Of a stretch of DNA of 64,000 nt, positions 41,806-50,589 are shown piece by piece. The translations under genes and the position numbers were made by a program. Below the pieces are notes generated by a model. It did no database searches. It was not told the origin of the DNA and saw only the letters and a list, made by a program, of their open reading frames with translations. Each line of letters begins with the position of its first letter. The stretch's first letter is position 1. The stretch is taken from NCBI RefSeq assembly GCF_003385235.1, contig NZ_PQIA01000014.1, positions 1-64,000 of the forward strand, read 5' to 3'. The stretch is from Amycolatopsis circi. Its GTDB lineage: Bacteria; Actinomycetota; Actinomycetes; Mycobacteriales; Pseudonocardiaceae.

Positions 41806-43380
41806 ATGACCCTCACCCCGGTACGGCCCACGCGCCCGGCCTCGGCGACCGACGAGTTCCTCCGGCAGCTCGTCGCCCGCGTGCCGGGCTCGGGCGGCGC
41901 GGTGTGGCCGCTCACCGAGGTCTACACCGGCGACGTCCTGGCGGACCTTCCGCAGTCGACGCCGTCCGACATCGAGCAGGCGTTCGCGACCGCGCGGGCG
42001 GCGCAGGCGAACTGGGCCGCGACGCCGCTCAAGCAGCGGCTCGCGGTATTCCGGCGGGCGCATTCGCTGTTCATCGACCGCGCGCGCACGATCGCCGACC
42101 TGATCCAGGTCGAAAGCGGCAAGAACCGGCGGATGGCGATCGAGGAAACGTGCGATCCGCCGATGATCATGAGCCATTACCTGCGTCGGGCACCGAAACT
42201 GCTGGCTCCGAAACGGCGCGGCGGGCCGGTGCCAGTGGTGTCGTCGTCGACCGAGATCCGGGTGCCCAAAGGCGTGATCGGGATCATCGCGCCGTGGAAT
42301 TTCCCCTTCGCCACCGGTATTTCCGACGCCATTCCGGCGCTGATGGCGGGCAACGCGGTGGTGTTGAAGCCGGACAACAAGACCGCGCTTTCACCGCTGT
42401 ACGGCGTGCAACTGCTCGAAGAAGCCGGGTTGCCGAAGGGCCTGTTCCAGGTCGTGTGCGGCGAAGGCCCGGACGTCGGCCCGACGCTGATCGACCAGGC
42501 CAACTACGTGATGTTCACCGGCTCCACCGCCACCGGGAAGGTGATCGGCGAACAGGCGGGCCGGAACCTGATCGGCTGCTGTCTCGAACTCGGCGGCAAG
42601 AACCCGATGATCGTACTGCCGGACGCCGATCTCGCCGACGCGGTGCCGGGCGCGGTGTTCGGCGCGTTCGGCAACACCGGGCAGATCTGCATGCACATCG
42701 AGCGGATTTACCTGCCGGAGTCGCGTTACGAGGAGTTCAAGGAAGCCTTTGTCGCCAAGGCTTCTTCGCTGGACGTGCGGGCGGCGTACGACTTCGGGCC
42801 GGAAATGGGCTCGCTGGTTTCGGTGGACCACATGAACCGGGTCAAGTCCCATGTGGACGATGCGGTCGCCAAGGGCGCCACCGTCTTGTGCGGCGGGCGG
42901 CCTCGGCCGGATCTGGGCCCGGCGTTCTTCGAGCCGACCATTCTGGAAGGCGTCACGAAGGACATGCTGTGCGGGGTCACCGAAACCTTCGGGCCGGTAG
43001 TGGCGTTGCATCGTTACCGGACAGTGGACGAGGCCGTCGAGCTGGCGAACGACACCGATTACGGGCTGAACGCTTCGGTGTGGGGCAAGGACATTCGCGC
43101 GGCTTCCGCGGTGGCTGCCCGGTTGGAGACGGGCAACGTCAACGTGAACGACAGCCTGGCGACCGCTTATGCCGCCAAGGGGACGCCTTCCGGCGGGGTG
43201 AAGACGTCCGGAGTCGGTGCCCGGCACGGCGACCAGGGGTTGTTGAAGTACACGGATGTGCAGAACCTGGCAGTGTTGAAGAAGCCGGTGATGAGCCCTC
43301 GGCCGGGACAGAAGTACGAGAAGTACGTGGAAGGAATGCTGTCCGGCTTGAAAATGATGCGGCGGCTCAGGATCCGGTAA
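41806..43380 (+). CDS. Aldehyde dehydrogenase (succinate-semialdehyde dehydrogenase-like)
   Basis: A 524-aa NAD(P)+-dependent enzyme. GVIGIIAPWNFPFATG (about residue 154), FTGSTATGK, the general base LELGGKNPMIVL, and the nucleophile GQICMHIERIYLPE are clear. A C-terminal extension of about 25 aa (GQKYEKYVEGMLSGLKMMRR) is longer than usual. It should oxidise the aldehyde made by the GMC enzyme encoded just upstream. The 3' end overlaps the convergent TetR gene by 14 bp. Confidence 0.9.
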   Translation: MTLTPVRPTRPASATDEFLRQLVARVPGSGGAVWPLTEVYTGDVLADLPQSTPSDIEQAFATARAAQANWAATPLKQRLAVFRRAHSLFIDRARTIADLIQVESGKNRRMAIEETCDPPMIMSHYLRRAPKLLAPKRRGGPVPVVSSSTEIRVPKGVIGIIAPWNFPFATGISDAIPALMAGNAVVLKPDNKTALSPLYGVQLLEEAGLPKGLFQVVCGEGPDVGPTLIDQANYVMFTGSTATGKVIGEQAGRNLIGCCLELGGKNPMIVLPDADLADAVPGAVFGAFGNTGQICMHIERIYLPESRYEEFKEAFVAKASSLDVRAAYDFGPEMGSLVSVDHMNRVKSHVDDAVAKGATVLCGGRPRPDLGPAFFEPTILEGVTKDMLCGVTETFGPVVALHRYRTVDEAVELANDTDYGLNASVWGKDIRAASAVAARLETGNVNVNDSLATAYAAKGTPSGGVKTSGVGARHGDQGLLKYTDVQNLAVLKKPVMSPRPGQKYEKYVEGMLSGLKMMRRLRIR

Positions 43381-44029
43381 TGTCCGCAATGGACTGACGT
43401 ACCGCCTGAGCTACCTTTCCGTCCACTTCGGTCAGTCCGCTGAGCCGGGTGCGGCGCGTCAGCAGTCCACCTAGGACCAAGTCGACCAGCTGCGCGCCCA
43501 CCTGCTCGGCGGACACCGGGCCTTCCGGGTCGAACCACGTCCACGCCCATTGCGCCGAGCCGAAGATCAGCAGGCTTTGCACCTCGACGTCACACGAGCG
43601 GAACTCCCCCGACGCGATCCCTTCGAACAACGTGGCCCGCACCAGGTCGAGGTATTCCGCGCGCATCCGGCGGCCCTGCGCCATCGTTTCGTGGTCGGCG
43701 AGCCGGACGACCTCGCGCTGGAACGCGACGGTCGCCTCCCGGTCCACCACCTGGTACAGCACAAACGCGTACAGCAGCCCGGCCAGTTGCCGGGTCGGCG
43801 TCGCGAGGCGTTCGCGGATCAGCGCGGCCTCGGCGAGCCTGCGGCGCATGTACGACTCGTGCAGTGCGGCGAGCAGCCGGTCCTTCGTGCCGAAGTGGTG
43901 CACGATGGTGCCCTTCGACATCCCCAGCTCGCCCGCGATGTCGGAGAAGTTGGTGGCGTCGTACCCGCGTTCGGCGACGCAGCGGGTGAACGTCGCCAGA
44001 ATGTCCCCGGCGCGGCCTTTGGGTGGCAT
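43367..44029 (-). CDS. TetR-family transcriptional regulator
   Basis: A 220-aa repressor. The HTH (TNFSDIAGELGMSKGTIVHH, about residues 26-45) and the next helix FGTKDRLLAALHESY resemble lipid- and acyl-CoA-responsive TetR proteins. The ligand domain carries LLYAFVLYQVVDREATVAFQ and a Trp pair QWAWTWFDPEGP. It is divergent from the acyl-CoA ligase with the palindrome at 44061-44074 between them, so it likely represses the ligase and itself, and possibly the GMC operon whose operator is of a different type. Confidence 0.87.
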   Translation of the reverse strand: MPPKGRAGDILATFTRCVAERGYDATNFSDIAGELGMSKGTIVHHFGTKDRLLAALHESYMRRRLAEAALIRERLATPTRQLAGLLYAFVLYQVVDREATVAFQREVVRLADHETMAQGRRMRAEYLDLVRATLFEGIASGEFRSCDVEVQSLLIFGSAQWAWTWFDPEGPVSAEQVGAQLVDLVLGGLLTRRTRLSGLTEVDGKVAQAVRQSIADITGS

Positions 44030-44060
44030 CGGGCCACTGTAACCGAAAGTTTGACCACTG

Positions 44061-44074
44061 ACCGTCCGTACGGT
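44061..44074. promoter_or_regulatory. TetR operator between regulator and ligase
   Basis: ACCGTCCGTACGGT, a 14-bp palindrome (ACCGTnCGnACGGT) in the 85-bp divergent promoter region. Confidence 0.62.
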
Positions 44075-44114
44075 TACCTTCGTCGTGGTCCCCCGGCGAC
44101 GAAGGAGTCTCGGC

Positions 44115-45614
44115 ATGGCAGCGAGCTTGGCGCAGTGGATTGCCCGGCGCAGCACCGTCACCCCCGAGTCGGTCGCGCTCGTGGCCGCGGAGACCGGCGA
44201 ACGGATCACCTACGCCGACCTCGAACGCCGGGTCGCGCGACGGGCGGCGGCACTGCGCGACCTGGGCGTGCGCAAGGGCGACCGGGTGGCGTTGCTGGGC
44301 TTGAATTCCACCGGCTACCTCGAAACTCTTTTCGCGGTAGCCTGGCTCGGCGCGATCACGCTGCCGATCAATTTCCGGCTCGCGGCGGCCGAAGTCGAGT
44401 ACCTCCTCGACGACGCCCGGCCGGTTCTCGTAGTGCACGACGACGCCTTTGCCGCGCTCGCCAAGGAAGCTTCCGGCGCTCGGACGCTGGTCGACAACAG
44501 AGAACTCGGCACGACCGAGGATCGCGTCGAACTCGAACCGACCGGGCCGGACGAGGTCGCGGTGCTGATGTACACCTCCGGCACCACCGGGCGGCCCAAG
44601 GGCGCCATGCTCACCCACGGCAATTTGGAGGCGAACGCGATCAACGTGCTCACCTCCGGAGAAGGCCTGCTCCCCTCCGACATCACGCTGACGGTCGCCC
44701 CGCTTTTCCACATCGGCGGGTTGGCGCTGTTCACCCTGCCTTTGCTGTATGCGGGCGGCACTGTGGTGGTCGCGGGCAAGTTCGATCCACAAGAGACACT
44801 CGCGCTGATCCAGCGGGAGAAGGTCACCGTCCACTTCATGGTGCCCGCGATGTGGGCGGCGATGACGCAGGTCCCGGACTTCGATTCCTACGACCTGTCG
44901 CGGCTGCGGTACCTGCTGTGCGGCGGGGCGCCGTGTCCGCTGCCGGTGATCGAGTTCTACGAGGGCAAGGGACTGACCTTTGTGGAGGGTTTCGGGATGA
45001 CCGAACTCTCCCCCGCCGCGCTGGTGCTGGAATCGGCGTTCGTGCGCTCGCACGCCGGGTCCGTCGGACGGCCCTTCCTGCACGTCGAGGCGCGGATCGT
45101 GGACGAACGCGACGATGACGTCCCCACCGGAGCGGTCGGCGAACTGGTGCTGCGCGGCCCGAGCGTCTTCGCCGGCTACTGGGGATTGCCCGAAGCCAGC
45201 GCGGAATCCATGCGCGGCGGCTGGTTCCATTCCGGCGACCTCGCCCGCTGCGACGCGGACGGCTTCGTGACTTTGGTGGACCGCAAGAAAGACATGATCA
45301 TTTCCGGCGGCGAGAACGTCTATCCGATCGAGGTCGAGCAGGTGCTGCACCGGCATCCGGACATCGCCGACGTCGCGGTGATCGGTGCGCCGGATCCGCA
45401 GTGGGGCGAAACAGTGATCGCGGTGGTCGTACCGGTCGGCGAATCGCTCGACGGGGACGCGGTGATCGCCTATTGCCGGGAAAGGATCGCCGCTTTCAAA
45501 TGTCCCCGCCGAGTCGAGGTGGTCGCCGAGCTTCCTCGCAATGCCACGGGGAAGCTGCTCAAACGCGAACTCCGGGCTCGCTACACCGGCTCTGCCGACG
45601 CGGTCTCCCGGTAA
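44115..45614 (+). CDS. Long-chain fatty acid-CoA ligase-like protein (FadD family)
   Basis: A 499-aa adenylate-forming ligase. MYTSGTTGRPKGAMLTHGN (P-loop, about residue 152), VEGFGMTELSPAALVLE, GWFHSGDLARCDADGF, DRKKDMIISGGENVYPIEVE, and LPRNATGKLLKRELR with the catalytic Lys are all present. GAAGGAG precedes the ATG. It is controlled by the divergent TetR. Together with the GMC and aldehyde dehydrogenase genes it could activate an alcohol-derived acid for beta-oxidation. Confidence 0.92.
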   Translation: MAASLAQWIARRSTVTPESVALVAAETGERITYADLERRVARRAAALRDLGVRKGDRVALLGLNSTGYLETLFAVAWLGAITLPINFRLAAAEVEYLLDDARPVLVVHDDAFAALAKEASGARTLVDNRELGTTEDRVELEPTGPDEVAVLMYTSGTTGRPKGAMLTHGNLEANAINVLTSGEGLLPSDITLTVAPLFHIGGLALFTLPLLYAGGTVVVAGKFDPQETLALIQREKVTVHFMVPAMWAAMTQVPDFDSYDLSRLRYLLCGGAPCPLPVIEFYEGKGLTFVEGFGMTELSPAALVLESAFVRSHAGSVGRPFLHVEARIVDERDDDVPTGAVGELVLRGPSVFAGYWGLPEASAESMRGGWFHSGDLARCDADGFVTLVDRKKDMIISGGENVYPIEVEQVLHRHPDIADVAVIGAPDPQWGETVIAVVVPVGESLDGDAVIAYCRERIAAFKCPRRVEVVAELPRNATGKLLKRELRARYTGSADAVSR

Positions 45615-45617
45615 GGA

Positions 45618-45667
45618 CGTGAGGGGAACCCTGAGAGACTCAGAGTCCGTGAAGGTTCCCCTCACGG
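45618..45667. repeat. Inverted repeat family A, copy 4
   Basis: Arms CGTGAGGGGAACC/GGTTCCCCTCACG around a GACTCAGAGTC centre, with the variant GTGAAGG right arm shared with 21208-21239. It lies 4 bp after the ligase stop and 14 bp from the end of the convergent lectin-enzyme gene. Confidence 0.85.
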
Positions 45668-45680
45668 CACGTCGCCGGGC

Positions 45681-48248
45681 TCAGATGAACCTCCACAAAT
45701 GGTCCGGCGTTCCGTTGTCGTCCCACTGCGTCACCTGCGCACCGTCCGCAGTGGACTGCTGATCGACGGCCATCACCTTTCCACTGTGGACGTTCACCAG
45801 CTTCCACCAGCCGCCGCCCGCGTCCACAATCCGCCACAGGTGATCCGGCGTGCCGTTGGCCTGGAACTGCTGCACGTGTGCACCGTTGTCCAGGCTCTGG
45901 TCGTGCACCGCCAGCACCTTGCCGCTGTTGCGGTTCATGATCCGGACGGTCCCGTCGCCGCTGTCCACGACTGTCCACACGTGATCGACCGTGCCGTTGT
46001 CCTGCCATTGCGTCACGTCAGCAATGTCCGAAAGCGACATGTCCTGCACCGCGAGCAGTTTCCCGGACCGCTGGTTCTGGATCCGCCGCCACGACGTCGT
46101 CGAAGCGGCCGGGCGCGGCAGCAAGGCCAAGTACCCGGAGGCGACCGGGCGCGCCTGGAAGCCGGATTGCCGGGCGTCGGCGACGAAGTACCAGTCTGAG
46201 AACGGAACCCTCGAGCCGGTGGTGTTGGCGAAGCTGTAGACGCCTTCGATGAGCGTCGTGCGGATGTCGGTGTGGTCGGTCAGCCAGGCGGCCGTCCACA
46301 GCTCCCAGTCGGCCTTCGTGTAGTCGTGGCGGAGGTCCAGCGGGACACCGTGCGCACCTCGTTTGGACTGGTACCAGGCGGCTTCCCGCGCGGCGGTGCC
46401 GAGCGGGACCAGATCAAGGCCCAGCAACCGGTCCGCGAAACCGTTGTATTTCAGGCTCCAGGTGCCCGGCTGGTCATACGCCATCCGGAGGTGCGAACCG
46501 TCATTGGCCAAAGTGGTCCATTGGCTGATGTACGAACGGGAAATCGACCGGTACCGCAACGCATCGGCGGAGTTTCCGTTGACATCGGCGAGAATGGCCA
46601 TCGCACCGACACCGATGATGCCCTTCAACGCGAGGTTGGCGCTGTGCGCGATCCAGCCGGTGAAGTCGTCGGTCTGGTTCTGGTTGCCCGGGTCGAGAGT
46701 ATTGCCCACGAGGTATTCGGCCCATTGCCGCAGGATTCCGTAGTGCGCACTGGCGAATGACTTCGCCGCCGCGGAATCCAGGCGCTGCACGACCGCAGCG
46801 GACATTATGAGCATGTTGGCCGATTCCTCGACCGGCATGCTCTCCTCGTTGCCGTCGTTGTGCCCGGCCGCGTTCGGATAGGACGCGCCGATGTCGTGTT
46901 CCGAGAACGTCATCGGCCAGCCGCCGTGTTCGGCGTAATCGAGCACCGGTTCCAGCAGCAGCCGCACGAATTCCGGCGAGAGATGCAGATAGCCGGGCAA
47001 CGCTGGATAGATTACGTCCACTGTGGACACATTGCCGCTGGACGAGATCTCCTTCAGGAACGCCCACGGCGAGCCGTTCCTCTCGACCAGTTCGGTCCCG
47101 CCGAATGCTTGGCGCAGCGCGAGCGCGCAAATCGCCGCGTAATGGTCGCCGGTACTGCCACCGCCAGCAGCGGCAGAAGCTTCGTTGTCGATCCGCTCGT
47201 CCAGCGCGAGGCCCGCGGCGAGCGCGGCCGGGTAGTCGGCGTGGAACCAAGAGACCATGTCCTGCCACGACGACCAGTAGTGCGTCCACCAAGGCGCCAG
47301 CTGCGCGCCGAGGTAGCTGACCGCGGGCGTGCGGACGTGCCCGATCACCACCACCAGCGGATCGGCCGCCGCGCCCGGCTGGATCGTGCCCAGGTCTTTG
47401 GCGAACGCGAGGACTGGCCAACGGTCGCTGATCGCCCGCGGCTGGTCCGGATCGCTGGTCCCGGGCAGCGCTCCCCCGTTCGCCGAGTTCGCGCGCACGA
47501 CCGTGTCCTGCCCGATCTGCCAGGTCACGCCGGACGAAGGCGCCGCGACCACGAGCGAACCCCAGCGCGGCTGGTCGTGCCCGTCCTCGGCGAGCACCGC
47601 CGGCGAAGCGGCCTGGACGCTCAGCGACGTGATGCCGCCGGACTCCTGCCGCTGCCAGCCGACCGGCGTGCCCGAATCCCATTGCAACCACTCGGCCGAC
47701 GTGTCGAAATGCAGCGAGACGGTGTGCGCCCGGCCGTCGGCGCTCGCCGCGGCGACGGTGACGTAGCCGAACGGCACGCACTGCCGCTGGAGATTGCCGG
47801 GGTCGACCGGGGAGAAGAAGGTGACGGTGAGGGTCACGCCGCCGCCGGCGAGTTCGTAAATCGAGCGGGTTGCCGTGACCTGCAAGGAGTTCTGCGTCAT
47901 CGGCGTCAGGCTCGGGCCGGACGGCAGTTGCGGTGCCCCGGCGAACACGTACGCGGCGCCGTCGATCCGGGCGATTCCGCACAGCGCGGTGACGTGCCCG
48001 GTCCAGAACGTGGACCAGGCGCCGGGCAGGTTGTCCGCGGCCTGCCAGGTCGAGAGGTACGGCGAACGCACGATGAGCGGCGTCGCGGGCGGGCGCAGCG
48101 GGTTCAGCGTGCCCGCCGGCGCTGCCGAGGCGGTGGACTGGACCAGCTCCGGCGCGCACCAGAGCGCGGCGGCCGCGGCCGCGCCGGTGCCCGCCCAGCG
48201 CAGAGCGTCGCGGCGGCTGAGTATGCGGGGACGTTGGGAGGAGGACAT
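45681..48248 (-). CDS. Tat-exported glutaminase A-like protein with C-terminal ricin lectin domain
   Basis: An 855-aa secreted protein. A twin-arginine signal (LSRRDALRWAGTGAAAAAAL, about residues 9-28) is followed by the DUF5127/DUF4965/DUF1793 glutaminase A arrangement: PLIVRSPYLSTWQAADNLPG, HYAAICALALRQAFGGTELV, YPALPGYLHLSPEFVRLLLE, NDGNEESMPVEESANMLIMS. From about residue 725 a ricin-type beta-trefoil has three repeats, each with a QW-like end (VTQWQDNGTVDHVW, VQQFQANGTPDHLW, VTQWDDNGTPDHLW). It probably acts on a polysaccharide or glycosylated substrate. The true activity of bacterial members is unsettled. Confidence 0.85.
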   Translation of the reverse strand: MSSSQRPRILSRRDALRWAGTGAAAAAALWCAPELVQSTASAAPAGTLNPLRPPATPLIVRSPYLSTWQAADNLPGAWSTFWTGHVTALCGIARIDGAAYVFAGAPQLPSGPSLTPMTQNSLQVTATRSIYELAGGGVTLTVTFFSPVDPGNLQRQCVPFGYVTVAAASADGRAHTVSLHFDTSAEWLQWDSGTPVGWQRQESGGITSLSVQAASPAVLAEDGHDQPRWGSLVVAAPSSGVTWQIGQDTVVRANSANGGALPGTSDPDQPRAISDRWPVLAFAKDLGTIQPGAAADPLVVVIGHVRTPAVSYLGAQLAPWWTHYWSSWQDMVSWFHADYPAALAAGLALDERIDNEASAAAGGGSTGDHYAAICALALRQAFGGTELVERNGSPWAFLKEISSSGNVSTVDVIYPALPGYLHLSPEFVRLLLEPVLDYAEHGGWPMTFSEHDIGASYPNAAGHNDGNEESMPVEESANMLIMSAAVVQRLDSAAAKSFASAHYGILRQWAEYLVGNTLDPGNQNQTDDFTGWIAHSANLALKGIIGVGAMAILADVNGNSADALRYRSISRSYISQWTTLANDGSHLRMAYDQPGTWSLKYNGFADRLLGLDLVPLGTAAREAAWYQSKRGAHGVPLDLRHDYTKADWELWTAAWLTDHTDIRTTLIEGVYSFANTTGSRVPFSDWYFVADARQSGFQARPVASGYLALLPRPAASTTSWRRIQNQRSGKLLAVQDMSLSDIADVTQWQDNGTVDHVWTVVDSGDGTVRIMNRNSGKVLAVHDQSLDNGAHVQQFQANGTPDHLWRIVDAGGGWWKLVNVHSGKVMAVDQQSTADGAQVTQWDDNGTPDHLWRFI

Positions 48249-48320
48249 CGACAGCTTCTTTCGGTCAGATGCCGGACACGGGAAAGAAGAAACCGAGCGA
48301 CCTCAGTGTCACCCCGCGAT

Positions 48321-48330
48321 ACAACGTTGT
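48321..48330. promoter_or_regulatory. LacI-type palindrome upstream of the lectin-enzyme gene
   Basis: ACAACGTTGT, a perfect palindrome inside GATACAACGTTGTAAATC, 72 bp before the start. The CG-centred form is typical of LacI-family sugar repressor sites. No LacI gene is in the window. Confidence 0.45.
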
Positions 48331-48513
48331 AAATCTGCCGAAAGGGGGCAGTCGGAGCCTGGTCCCGCTGCCGAGCCCACACCACCGGGTATCTCGGAGA
48401 AGGCGAACGCGCGTCGTTCACCGCTGAGCACCGCGGCCGAAATCGTGCTCATGGGATTGCCCGGGGCCGCCGACGTCGCCGAGCAGCCGCCGGAGGGCTG
48501 AGCGCCCTGCCCC

Positions 48514-48709
48514 GCCCGGCGGCATACCCTCGCGCCCAGGCGAAATCGCCGCCGCCGAAAACACCCCGGTCTCGGGATTCTTGGCCACCGCGGACAGCCG
48601 TCCTTCCGACCAACGGCTCCCCGACCGTCACGGCACGGCCCCACTCCTCCAGCGCCGCAATGACCTCCGCACCGATCCGCGACTCCACCATCACGCTGCC
48701 TGCCGCCAG
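48514..48709 (-). pseudogene. Degenerate copy of the gamma-glutamyltransferase 3' tail
   Basis: AAGSVMVESRIGAEVIAALE and VTVGEP, then after frameshifts GYAAGR, repeat the last 65 codons of the intact gene at 48731 (AAGSVTVESRIGAEVIAALE, VTVGEP, GYAAGR). The stop codon is mutated. It directly follows the intact gene's end in the same orientation. The remaining 48249-48513 stretch holds the lectin-enzyme leader and no gene I can support. Confidence 0.72.
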
Positions 48710-48730
48710 GACCGCGCTTGTCAATCCCGA

Positions 48731-50515
48731 TCACCGCCCAGCGGCATACCCTTGCGCGCCACGTGAATTCGCCGCCGCCGAAAGCACCCCAGTCTCAGGA
48801 TCCTTCGCCACCGCGCACATCCGCCCCTCCGACCACGGCTCCCCCACCGTCACGTCATGACCCCGCGCCTCCAACGCCGCAATGACCTCCGCACCGATCC
48901 GCGACTCCACCGTCACACTGCCCGCCGCCATGCCGCGCGGGTAGAACGAACTCGGGAAACTGTCCGTGTGCCAGTTCGGCGCGTCGATCGCACCTTGCAG
49001 GTCGAGCCCGCCACGGACCTTCTCTCGCAACGCCGTGCCGAGGAAGAAGTGGAAGTTCCACTGGTCCTGCTGGTCGCCGCCGGGGGTGCCGAAGGCCATC
49101 ACCGGCACGCCGTCGCGCAGCGCGAGCGACGGCGAGAGCGTCGTGCGCGGCCGCTTGCCCGGCGCGAGCGAGTTGGGCAGGCCCGGGTCGAGCCACGCCA
49201 TTTGCAGCCGGGTGCCCAGCGGGAAGCCCAGCTCCGGCACCACCGGGTTGGACTGCAGCCAGCCGCCGCTCGGCGTCGCGGCGATCATGTTGCCCCACCG
49301 GTCGACGACGTCGAGGTGGCAGGTGTCGCCCCGGGTCAGGCCGTCCTTCGCGACGGTCGGCTCCCCCGCCCCGATCGCCGACGCGGTGACCCCGCCGCCC
49401 ACGACGTAGTGCGCGTGCCGACTCAACTGAGGCGTGCGACCCTCCGGGCTGCCCGGACGCAGGTCGAAGGACGCGCGCTCACCGATCAGCTTGCGCCGGG
49501 CCTCGTTGTACTCCGGGGAAAGCAGCGCCTCGATGGACACGTCCGTGCTGTCGCCGTACCAGGCTTCACGGTCGGCCATCGCGAGCTTCGTGCCCTCGAT
49601 GAGCCGGTGGTAATAGTCCGGCGTCGCGTACTCCAGCTCGCCCGGCAGGAGCGCGACCTGCTGCAAAAAAGCCGGACCTTGGCTCCACAGGCCGACTTTC
49701 GCGACGGTCCAGCCGTTCCAGGTGTGGGTGACCGGGTCCTCGTAGGCCGGGCGGAACGCGGCGAGGTCGTCGGCGGTGAGCGTGCCCGCGTGCCGTTCGC
49801 CGGAAGAATCCATCGCCGGTTTCGCGGCGAAGGCGGCGAGTGCTTCGGCGACGAACCCCTCGCGCCACGCCTTCCGCGCCGCCTCGATCTGCGCTTCCCG
49901 GTCGCTTCCGGCGGCCTCAGCTTCCGCGATCAGCCGGCGCCAGGTCTCGGCGAGCGCGGGATTCTTCAGCAGCCCACCGGGTTTCGGTGCGACGCCGCCG
50001 GGCAAGTACAGCTCGGCCGACGTGGTCCATTCGTTTTCGAACAGCTCGCGGACGGTCTCCACCGTCGCGCCGACGCGCTCCACCGCCGGGTGGCCGTCCG
50101 CGGCGTAGTGAATGGCGTACTTGAGGACCTCGCGCAGCGACTTCGTGCCGTGGTCGTGCAGCAGGAGCAGCCACGCCTCGACCGCGCCGGGCACCGCGGC
50201 GGCGAGCGGACCGGTGCCGGGGACGAGGTCCAGGCCAAGCGACGTGTAGTGCTCGATCGTCGCGCCGGCAGGCGCGGGGCCCTGCCCGCACAGCACCTTC
50301 GGCGCACCGCCCGCCGGGGCGAGGATCATCGGCACCTCGCCGCCCGGACCGTTGAGGTGCGGCTCGACGACATGCAGCACGAACGCGCCCGCGACCGCGG
50401 CGTCGTAGGCGTTGCCGCCGTCCTCGAGGACCGCCATCGCGGCCGCCGAGGCGAGCCAGTGGGTGGACGACACCATGCCGAAGGTGCCCTGCAACGTCGG
50501 GCGCGTCTGGACCAT
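48731..50515 (-). CDS. Gamma-glutamyltransferase family protein
   Basis: A 594-aa Ntn-hydrolase of the GGT family that cleaves gamma-glutamyl bonds, for example in glutathione-like compounds. The N-terminal GMVSSTHWLASAAAMAVLED and GGNAYDAAVAGAFVLHVVEP are standard. The autoprocessing site lies in GLTRGDTCHLDVVDRWGNM (Thr about residue 393), where most members have D-T-T/S-H. GGWLQSNPVV and AFGTPGGDQQDQW complete the active site. No signal peptide is seen, so it is probably cytoplasmic. It is divergent from a LysR gene, and a decayed duplicate of its tail follows it. Confidence 0.88.
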   Translation of the reverse strand: MVQTRPTLQGTFGMVSSTHWLASAAAMAVLEDGGNAYDAAVAGAFVLHVVEPHLNGPGGEVPMILAPAGGAPKVLCGQGPAPAGATIEHYTSLGLDLVPGTGPLAAAVPGAVEAWLLLLHDHGTKSLREVLKYAIHYAADGHPAVERVGATVETVRELFENEWTTSAELYLPGGVAPKPGGLLKNPALAETWRRLIAEAEAAGSDREAQIEAARKAWREGFVAEALAAFAAKPAMDSSGERHAGTLTADDLAAFRPAYEDPVTHTWNGWTVAKVGLWSQGPAFLQQVALLPGELEYATPDYYHRLIEGTKLAMADREAWYGDSTDVSIEALLSPEYNEARRKLIGERASFDLRPGSPEGRTPQLSRHAHYVVGGGVTASAIGAGEPTVAKDGLTRGDTCHLDVVDRWGNMIAATPSGGWLQSNPVVPELGFPLGTRLQMAWLDPGLPNSLAPGKRPRTTLSPSLALRDGVPVMAFGTPGGDQQDQWNFHFFLGTALREKVRGGLDLQGAIDAPNWHTDSFPSSFYPRGMAAGSVTVESRIGAEVIAALEARGHDVTVGEPWSEGRMCAVAKDPETGVLSAAANSRGAQGYAAGR

Positions 50516-50574
50516 GGGTCTTATCGTCGCGTGTGAGCTGGCGGTACGTCAAAGACATCTGAGACACCAGTCCG

Positions 50575-50589
50575 ATAGCGTATCGCTAT
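50575..50589. promoter_or_regulatory. LysR operator candidate
   Basis: ATAGCG-TAT-CGCTAT, perfect 6-bp arms, overlapping the LysR initiation codon in the 72-bp divergent region. Likely an autoregulatory site. Confidence 0.5.

Noticed and set aside
45764-46090. Three similar sequence blocks at the end of the lectin-enzyme gene, considered as a DNA repeat
   Set aside because: They encode the three beta-trefoil repeats of the ricin domain; the repetition is in the protein.
48390-48501. Plus-strand frame ending PLSTAAEIVLMGLPGAADVA as a gene end
   Set aside because: It looks protein-like but has no plausible start or family match, and lies among the transferase-tail debris.
49840-50110. Short frames within the gamma-glutamyltransferase gene
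   Set aside because: Mirror frames of an intact conserved gene with no ribosome site.
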